Below are positions 1-5,207 of a stretch of DNA of 5,207 nt, in pieces. Positions within the stretch are counted from its first letter, which is position 1; each line of letters starts with the position of its first letter. Below the pieces are notes generated by a model, which did no database searches, was not told the origin of the DNA, and was given only the letters and a program-made list of their open reading frames with translations. This DNA is from Pseudomonadota bacterium (GTDB lineage: Bacteria; Pseudomonadota; Gammaproteobacteria; Steroidobacterales; GCA-2729495), in NCBI GenBank assembly GCA_030836925.1, contig JAUPLK010000140.1:1-5207 (forward strand). Direction: 5' to 3'. The position numbers and the translations under genes were made by a program.

Positions 1-2
1 TT

Positions 3-1007
3 TTTCCGGCCCGCGAAGCGGTGGTCATGCAGCAGCAGGCGCGCGGCGTGACCGGCGTGACTGCCGAGCATGTGTTCATCGGCAACGGTGTCAGCGAACT
101 GATCGACCTGAGCTTGCGTGCCCTGCTGAATCCCGGCGACGAGGTGCTGGTGCCCAGCCCGGATTACCCCTTGTGGACGGCCAGCGTCACCCTGAACCAG
201 GGGCGGGCGGTGCACTATCCCTGCCGTGCCGAGGCCGGCTTCCAGCCAGACCCGGAAGCGATTGCGCGACTGGTCACGCCACGCACGCGCGCGATCGTCG
301 TGATCAATCCCAACAATCCGACCGGTGCGGTCTACAGCGAAGAAACCCTGCGGGCGATCGTCCGGCTCGCCGAGAAGCACCGGTTGATCATTTTCAGTGA
401 CGAAATCTACGACCAGATGACCTACGACGACGCGCGATTCATACCGCTGGCACCACTGGTCAACGACACGCTGTGTGCGACCTTCAGCGGCCTGTCAAAG
501 GTCTATCGCGCCTGCGGTTATCGTGTCGGCTGGGTGTCACTCAGTGGTTCCACCGAGCAGGCCGGCGACTATCTGCATGCCCTTGACCTGCTCGCCTCGC
601 TGCGTTTGTGCAGCAATGTGCCGGCCCAGTGGGCTGTGCAGACTGCACTCGGCGGCTTCCAGAGCGTGCAGGATCTGGTGCGGCCCGGTGGGCGGCTCTA
701 TGAGTCGCGGCGCGTGATCATCGATTCGGTGGCCGCCAGCCCGTACCTTGATGTCACGCCACCGGCTGGCGCGATGTATGCCTTCGTGGGCGTGGACCGG
801 GCCCATTTCCCGGATCTTGACGATCAGGCCTTCGCGCTCGACCTGCTCGAAAAGAAGCATGTGCTGGTGGCCCCGGGAACCAGTTTCAATATCCGCGACA
901 ACAGATTCTTCCGCATCACCAACCTGCCTGACGCCGACATGCTCAAGGAAGTGTTCGGACGGATTCAGGAACTGCTCGACAGTTATGTGGTCGAGCGCAC
1001 GGCCTGA
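3..1007 (+). CDS. alaA: AlaA-like PLP-dependent aminotransferase (glutamate-pyruvate type), 5'-truncated by window edge
   Basis: This is a fold-type I, class I/II aminotransferase that should move the amino group of glutamate onto pyruvate to make alanine, using pyridoxal phosphate in the cytoplasm. The frame is open to the left edge (FPAREAVVMQQQARGV), which matches the interior of E. coli AlaA, so the GTG at 21 is not the true start and about 75 N-terminal residues lie outside. Visible motifs in order are IGNGVSELI, VPSPDYPLWTA, NPNNPTGAVYS (cofactor-contacting Asn at 315-317), SDEIYD (Asp at 399-401 for the pyridine nitrogen, Tyr at 408-410), SGLSKVYRACGYRVGW (Schiff-base Lys at 498-500), NVPAQWAVQTALGG, and FFRITNLP (substrate-carboxylate Arg at 912-914). 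All key residues are present, so the enzyme should be active. The long AlaA-specific matches favour AlaA over a generic aspartate aminotransferase; substrate choice is inferred. The stop is TGA at 1005-1007, 24 bases before the next gene and in the same frame. Confidence 0.93.
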   Translation, partial: FPAREAVVMQQQARGVTGVTAEHVFIGNGVSELIDLSLRALLNPGDEVLVPSPDYPLWTASVTLNQGRAVHYPCRAEAGFQPDPEAIARLVTPRTRAIVVINPNNPTGAVYSEETLRAIVRLAEKHRLIIFSDEIYDQMTYDDARFIPLAPLVNDTLCATFSGLSKVYRACGYRVGWVSLSGSTEQAGDYLHALDLLASLRLCSNVPAQWAVQTALGGFQSVQDLVRPGGRLYESRRVIIDSVAASPYLDVTPPAGAMYAFVGVDRAHFPDLDDQAFALDLLEKKHVLVAPGTSFNIRDNRFFRITNLPDADMLKEVFGRIQELLDSYVVERTA

Positions 1008-1024
1008 TCGGTCCACCTGCGCAG

Positions 1025-1041
1025 CGCCGGCATGCCCGGCG
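1025..1041 (+). promoter_or_regulatory. GC hairpin enclosing the start codon of the AddB-like gene
   Basis: CGCCGG at 1025-1030 is perfectly complementary to CCGGCG at 1036-1041, leaving a five-base loop (CATGC) that contains the ATG at 1032-1034. There is no recognisable Shine-Dalgarno sequence in the preceding 24-base gap. In the mRNA this stem could limit ribosome access, or it could present the AUG in an exposed loop to ribosomes that have just terminated on alaA. The pairing is seen directly. Any regulatory role is inference, and six-base GC stems are common by chance in DNA this GC-rich. Confidence 0.3.
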
Positions 1042-3695
1042 AGCGCGTGCTGGCAGTGACGCCGGCGATCCACGACATTCTGGCCGACGGCGGTACCGTG
1101 ATCACCGCCACCCATCGGCTGGCACGCACGCTGCGACTCGACTGGGATCGCAGCCAGGCGATGTCGGGGCTTGAGGTCTGGCCGAGTGCCGACATACTCC
1201 CGCTGGATGCCTGGTTACGACGCAACTGGGATGCCGCGCTCGTGCTGGGTACACCGGCTGGCACGCGCCGGCTGCTGGCCGAGGAAGAATCCCGCCTGCT
1301 GTGGCGGCGGGTGATCGCCGCCTGGGCCAACCGCAACGGTCGTGGTGCCTCTGAAGCAGGTGTGCTCGTGCCGCTGGCCAGTGCGGGCTGGCGCCTGGCC
1401 GAGACCTGGGGCATCAGCCTGTTGGCGTTGCAGGACGCTGCCGACAGCGAGGATGCACGCGCTTTCGTCAGCTGGGCCGGCGACTACCAGCGCCTGCTGC
1501 AGGAGGGCCAGTGGCTGGATACGACCGGTGTACAGCAGGCGCTCGCAGCCGATTTTGCGGCGGGGCTGCTGCCGGTGCCGCGCCGGATCGGCTGGCTGGC
1601 GTTCGATCCCTGGCCACCCGCCCATGCAGCACTGAACCGCGCGCTGACGCATGCGGGTTGTACAACGGTGATGCTGGCGCCGGCAGTCACACGGGCTGCA
1701 GTGCGCATCCTCGCTTGTCCGGACGAGGCCGATGAACTGGTCCAGGCAGCCGTCTGGGCGCGGCAGCGGCTCGATGAGTCGCCCGGTGCGGCGGTCGCCG
1801 TGATCGTGCCCGAACTGGGCCAGCGGGCGGCCGCGGTCCGGCGCAGCTTTCTGCACATCCTGGCGCCCGGCTGGCAGCTGCATCCACCGTCAGTGCCGCC
1901 ACTGAGCCTGTCGGGTGGACCGGTGCTCGCTGACTATCCGGTCGTGTTTGCGGCCCTCCGTCTGCTGCAGGCCTCAAGTACCGTGCCGGACTTCGAACTC
2001 GCCAGCCAGATACTGCGTTCCATCTATTCCGCCAGCGCCACGGCAGAGCAGGCTGGTCGTGCCGAACTGGAGTTGTGGCTGCGCAATGTCCCGGCCGGGC
2101 ATATCGACAGCGAGCAGCTGTATGCACGCGCGCAGCGACTGGCCCCGCGCTTTGCCAGCAGCTTTGCCACGGCAACGGATCTGCTCGGCGAGCAGGGGCG
2201 CCGGCTGCTGCCGGGCGAGTGGTCGGTGCTGTTCACACGGGTGCTCGACGCCCATGGTTGGCCGGGTGAACGTGGCCTCGACAGTGAGGAGTTTCAGGCG
2301 GCGGCAGCGTGGCAGGCACTGCTGCAAACCTTCGCCGGTTGCGATGAGGTGATGGGCAAGGTGTCTCTGCCGGCGGCTTTGGCCAGCATCGAGACCATGG
2401 CGCGCGAGCGGCCTTTTGTGCCCGCAGCCAACCCGCAGGGGCTGCAGCTGCTCAGTCTGGAAGAAGCTGCCGGACAGCGCTTCGATCACCTCTGGATCTG
2501 CGGCATGACCGCCGATCGCTGGCCCCCGCCACCGCATCCACATGCGCTGTTGCCCGTGCAGCTGCAACGCGCAGCGGGGATACCCGCTGCGGCACCCGCG
2601 ACCTTGCAGGCCTGGACAGAGCGGCGCTTCGCCAGACTGCTGGCCGCGGCCGACGAGGTGGTGCTCAGCTGGGCACATCAGCGCGAGGATGCAGAACTGC
2701 TGATGAGTCCGCTGCTGGATGCCTGTGGTGTGGACACGGCAGGGCTTGCCGCTGTGCCTGCGCCTTGTCCGGATCGCAAGTACGTCGCCCGCACGGCGCA
2801 GCTCGAAACCGTACCGCTGGATCCGCCGCCGGTCTGGCCCGTGGGCCAGCAGCTTCGCGGCGGTGCGCGCATGTTGTCCCTGCAGGCCGCCTGTCCGGCG
2901 CGTGCATTCATCGAGGGCCGCCTGCACGGCAAGGAGCTGCGTCGCCCGACACAGCCACTGGATCCGGCCATGCGCGGCAATCTGCTGCACAGACTGCTGG
3001 AGCGCCTCTATCGCCAGGAGGAGTGCAGGCAGGGACTCTGCACGGTGCCCGCTGACCGCCTGTCGGAGCTGTACGCGGCGCTCATCGACCGGGTGCTGGA
3101 TGAGTGCCTGCCGCCATCAGGGGCCTTCCTGCAACGTCTGCGCGAACTCGAACGCGCGCGCCTGTGGTCGCAATTGCTCGTGCTCGTTGCGCGCGAGCAG
3201 GCCTGGGGCAGTTTCCGGGTGGAAACCGAAACACCGCGCACGATCAGCATCGGTGCGCTGAAGCTGGACCTGCGCCTCGATCGCATCGATACCTTTGCCG
3301 ATGGCGCGCAACTGGTCATCGACTACAAGACCGGCAGCTTCAAGCCAAAGTCGTGGCGTGGTGACCGCCTCGCCGACTGCCAGCTGCCGCTCTATGCGGT
3401 CAGCACGGGCTGTCAGGGCGTGGCGGTGTTGCAGTTCACCCCATCGACCGTGCTGGTCCACGGTGTCGGGAGTCCGGCCCTCGGGCTCGATTGCCTGAAG
3501 ACGCCGGAGAAGTATTTCGAGGAGCCCGGGCTGGACTGGAGCGGCGCAGTCGCGCGCTGGCGCGGCCAGCTCGAGCTGCTGGCTGCCGAGTTTGCGGCCG
3601 GCGATTTCCGGGTGGATCCGTCGGCAACGAGCGAAGCCGCCGGGCAATACGCCGTGCTCACCGGCGTCTATGCCGGTGCGGAGGACAGCGAATGA
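1032..3695 (+). CDS. AddB-like PD-(D/E)XK nuclease subunit ('probable DNA repair protein' family)
   Basis: This 887-residue protein resembles the ~900-residue proteobacterial family related to AddB, and is the likely nuclease partner of the helicase encoded next. The N-terminal part (TVITATHRLARTLR, residues 22-35) has the helicase-like AddB fold signature but no GxGKT Walker A motif anywhere, so it is probably not an ATPase. Residues about 473-510 carry the family segment SLEEAAGQRFDHLWICGM followed by a WPPPP stretch. The C-terminal domain from about residue 615 is a RecB-type nuclease: C621 (ACPARAF), G649-N-L-L-H653, D750 (LRLDRID), D764-Y-K766 (VIDYKTG) and Q784-x3-Y788. These residues are the expected metal-binding and catalytic set, so nuclease activity is likely. 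The usual C-terminal cysteines of an Fe-S cluster are absent: residues 871-881 read GQYAVLTGVYA. The ATG at 1032 is the first start after the in-frame alaA stop at 1005-1007; GTG at 1047 or 1056 is possible, and none has a clear ribosome-binding site. The last four bases overlap the helicase start. Confidence 0.9.
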   Translation: MPGERVLAVTPAIHDILADGGTVITATHRLARTLRLDWDRSQAMSGLEVWPSADILPLDAWLRRNWDAALVLGTPAGTRRLLAEEESRLLWRRVIAAWANRNGRGASEAGVLVPLASAGWRLAETWGISLLALQDAADSEDARAFVSWAGDYQRLLQEGQWLDTTGVQQALAADFAAGLLPVPRRIGWLAFDPWPPAHAALNRALTHAGCTTVMLAPAVTRAAVRILACPDEADELVQAAVWARQRLDESPGAAVAVIVPELGQRAAAVRRSFLHILAPGWQLHPPSVPPLSLSGGPVLADYPVVFAALRLLQASSTVPDFELASQILRSIYSASATAEQAGRAELELWLRNVPAGHIDSEQLYARAQRLAPRFASSFATATDLLGEQGRRLLPGEWSVLFTRVLDAHGWPGERGLDSEEFQAAAAWQALLQTFAGCDEVMGKVSLPAALASIETMARERPFVPAANPQGLQLLSLEEAAGQRFDHLWICGMTADRWPPPPHPHALLPVQLQRAAGIPAAAPATLQAWTERRFARLLAAADEVVLSWAHQREDAELLMSPLLDACGVDTAGLAAVPAPCPDRKYVARTAQLETVPLDPPPVWPVGQQLRGGARMLSLQAACPARAFIEGRLHGKELRRPTQPLDPAMRGNLLHRLLERLYRQEECRQGLCTVPADRLSELYAALIDRVLDECLPPSGAFLQRLRELERARLWSQLLVLVAREQAWGSFRVETETPRTISIGALKLDLRLDRIDTFADGAQLVIDYKTGSFKPKSWRGDRLADCQLPLYAVSTGCQGVAVLQFTPSTVLVHGVGSPALGLDCLKTPEKYFEEPGLDWSGAVARWRGQLELLAAEFAAGDFRVDPSATSEAAGQYAVLTGVYAGAEDSE
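3680..3684 (+). promoter_or_regulatory. Shine-Dalgarno sequence for the helicase gene
   Basis: GGAGG lies seven bases before the ATG at 3692, inside the last codons of the AddB-like gene. It is the clearest ribosome-binding site in the window and fixes the start of the downstream helicase. Together with the ATGA overlap it indicates that the two subunits are made from one message by translational coupling. Confidence 0.8.
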
Positions 3696-5207
3696 AGATT
3701 GCAGGTGCTGCACCGGATGAAGCGCTGCGTGAGCGGGCACTTGCGCCCGATGCCTCGTTTCTGGTGCAGGCGCCGGCGGGTGCAGGCAAGACCGAGCTGC
3801 TGATCCAGCGCTACCTGCGCCTGCTCAGCCTGGTCGACGAACCGGAAGAAATCCTTGCCATCACCTTCACGCGCAAGGCCGCCGCAGAGATGCAGCGCCG
3901 GATCTGCCAGGCCCTGGTCGGGGAGCCACGCGCTGGCAGCGCGGACAGCGTAAGCGGACGCCGCCAGCAGCTGCTGGTAGCTGCAGTCCGCAGCCGCGAT
4001 CGTGCGCGTGGCTGGGGTCTTGCCGACTATCCCTCGCGCCTGCGCATCAGCACCATCGACAGCCTGAACGCATCCTTGGCGCGCAGTACGCCCGTGAGCA
4101 GCGGTACCAATGTGCTGCGTCCGCTGGCCACGCAGTTCGAGCCCCTGTACCGGCAGGCAGCCGGCGATGCCCTGCGACTGCTGGTCGAGGAAGATGCAGC
4201 TGGCGCGGCAGTCGCGAGCCTGCTGGGGCATTTTGACAACCAGCTCGATCGTCTCGAATCCCTGCTGGCCGGCATGCTGGCACGGCGTGATCAGTGGTTG
4301 CCGATTACGGGTGCGCACCTGGATACCGGTGCGGCGCGCCTGGAACTCGAGGCGGCGCTGGCCCGCGTGCTCAGTCACGAACTGGACCAGCTTGAGGCGG
4401 CCATGCCCGCCGCGCTGCTCGAGGAGCTGCGCGAGGTGGTGCAGGCGGCGGCGATCAATCGCGAATTTGCCCTGGCCGGCGGCCCCGACGCTCGCCACCC
4501 CGTTGCGGCGCGGCTTGGATGGTGGCAGTTCGCCGTGGCAACCCTCCTGACCAAGACCGGGACCCCGCGCACCCGCCTCACGGTGAGCGAGGGATTCCCG
4601 TCGACACAGAAGGAACTCAAGGCGCATGCGGCCGGGCTGATCGCGCGGCTCGCCGCGGTGCCCGGCCTGCTGCCGATGCTGGCCACGGTGCCGGGTTTGC
4701 CGCCACCGGTTTACCCGCCTGGCCAGTGGCTGGCACTGGAGGCACTGCTGCGCCTGTTGCCGATGGCAGCAGCCGGTCTGAAGCTGGTGTTCGCGGCACG
4801 CGGCCTGACCGACTATGTGGAAATCGCTGCCGAGGGCAGGGCAGCGCTGGGCGACCTGGATGCGCCCAGTGAACTGGCCCTGCGGGTGGACTGGCGTATC
4901 CGTCATGTGCTGCTCGACGAGTTTCAGGACACCTCGCAGCCTCAGTACGAGTTGCTGCAGGCGCTGACGCGTGGCTGGTCACCGGGTGATGGCCGCACGC
5001 TGTTTCTGGTGGGCGATCCCATGCAGTCGATCTATGGCTTCAGGCAGGCCGAGGTGCGCCTGTTTCTCGCCAGTCGTGACCAGGGTATTGCCGGCCTGCC
5101 GCTGGAGTTTGTTCGCCTGTCGGCAAATTTCCGCTCTGCACCGCCGCTGGTTGCATGGGTCAACCGGATTTTTCCGCAGGTGTTTCCGCCGCGCGACGAT
5201 CTGCTCA
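3692..5207 (+). CDS. UvrD/RecB/AddA-like SF1 DNA helicase, N-terminal part, 3'-truncated by window edge
   Basis: This is an ATP-dependent DNA translocase of superfamily 1A, the presumed motor subunit of a DNA-end resection complex. I translated 505 codons from ATG 3692 to the window edge with no stop. Motifs in order: Walker A APAGAGKT (residues 27-34, K33), motif Ia TFTRKAAAEM (58-67), TIDSLNA (121-127), Walker B LLDEFQDTS (407-415, D409/E410), motif III VGDPMQSIYGFRQAE (440-454), and LSANFRS (476-482, R481). The ~280 residues between TIDSLNA and Walker B are large, as in RecB and AddA, and unlike compact UvrD or Rep. RecB/AddA-type proteins run to about 1100-1200 residues, so the remaining motifs and any C-terminal nuclease domain lie beyond the window. 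The start overlaps the upstream stop as ATGA and is preceded by GGAGG. The pairing with an AddB-like gene argues for an AddA-like role rather than general UvrD-type repair. The exact subfamily name is uncertain, so no symbol is given. Confidence 0.92.
   Translation, partial: MKIAGAAPDEALRERALAPDASFLVQAPAGAGKTELLIQRYLRLLSLVDEPEEILAITFTRKAAAEMQRRICQALVGEPRAGSADSVSGRRQQLLVAAVRSRDRARGWGLADYPSRLRISTIDSLNASLARSTPVSSGTNVLRPLATQFEPLYRQAAGDALRLLVEEDAAGAAVASLLGHFDNQLDRLESLLAGMLARRDQWLPITGAHLDTGAARLELEAALARVLSHELDQLEAAMPAALLEELREVVQAAAINREFALAGGPDARHPVAARLGWWQFAVATLLTKTGTPRTRLTVSEGFPSTQKELKAHAAGLIARLAAVPGLLPMLATVPGLPPPVYPPGQWLALEALLRLLPMAAAGLKLVFAARGLTDYVEIAAEGRAALGDLDAPSELALRVDWRIRHVLLDEFQDTSQPQYELLQALTRGWSPGDGRTLFLVGDPMQSIYGFRQAEVRLFLASRDQGIAGLPLEFVRLSANFRSAPPLVAWVNRIFPQVFPPRDDLL

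Noticed and set aside
21..23. GTG at 21 as the start of the aminotransferase
   Set aside because: The frame is open to the left edge and the residues before it (FPAREA) match the interior of AlaA, so the real start is outside the window.
1025..1041. The GC hairpin as a rho-independent terminator of alaA
   Set aside because: No T-run follows the stem, and the stem extends into the next coding region.
537..1115. Minus-strand frame spanning the alaA/nuclease junction
   Set aside because: Considered as a possible antisense gene over the intergenic gap, but it overlaps conserved aminotransferase sequence and shows no domain or ribosome-binding site.
1974..2990. 338-codon open frame on the minus strand opposite the AddB-like gene
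   Set aside because: It is low-complexity, Gln/Arg/His-rich sequence with no motif, opposite a well-supported coding region.
2880..3440. Cas4-like nuclease as a sign of a CRISPR adaptation locus
   Set aside because: The domain is of the same RecB-type nuclease superfamily, but it is fused to a full AddB-like N-terminal part and sits beside a helicase; there are no repeats, spacers or other cas genes.
3600..3695. Frameshift near the end of the AddB-like gene hiding the missing cysteines
   Set aside because: I read the other two + frames here. One gives LCRCGGQ by chance, but neither gives C-x2-C-x5-C, and the existing frame runs cleanly into the ATGA overlap.
3668..4906. 412-codon open frame on the minus strand opposite the helicase gene
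   Set aside because: It is rich in Gln, Arg, His and Cys with no recognisable domain, and lies opposite a frame with complete SF1 helicase motifs. Such frames arise from codon bias in GC-rich DNA.

Overview
The window is a GC-rich (roughly two thirds G+C by eye), fully coding stretch of a bacterial chromosome. All three genes lie on the + strand, packed head to tail. Protein similarity and gene content suggest a proteobacterium, most likely a high-GC gammaproteobacterium. This rests on recognising family patterns from memory, not on a database search. There are no RNA genes, mobile elements, CRISPR repeats or long intergenic regions. The only non-coding DNA is a 24-base gap at 1008-1031.

Layout: (1) Positions 3-1007 hold the 3' part of an alaA-like gene for a PLP-dependent aminotransferase (glutamate-pyruvate type). 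Its first ~75 codons lie upstream of the window. (2) Positions 1032-3695 hold a complete 887-residue AddB-like protein, of the family usually labelled 'probable DNA repair protein' / PD-(D/E)XK nuclease family protein. It has a degenerate helicase-like N-terminal part and a RecB-type nuclease domain at the C-terminus. (3) Positions 3692-5207 hold the first 505 codons of a UvrD/RecB/AddA-like SF1 helicase, cut by the window edge after the conserved LSANFRS motif. Genes 2 and 3 overlap by four bases (ATGA), and the helicase has a good Shine-Dalgarno sequence inside the end of gene 2.

The two repair genes very probably encode the two subunits of one AddAB-like helicase-nuclease that resects double-strand DNA ends for homologous recombination. 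The helicase subunit carries the ATPase motifs; the AddB-like subunit carries an intact-looking nuclease site but no Walker A motif. The most notable feature is at the C-terminus of the AddB-like subunit. Related nucleases end in a C-x2-C-x5-C segment that helps hold an iron-sulfur cluster. Here the surrounding pattern is recognisable but all three cysteines are replaced, with no sign of a frameshift. A second, weaker observation is a six-base-pair all-GC hairpin that places the AUG of gene 2 in its loop.
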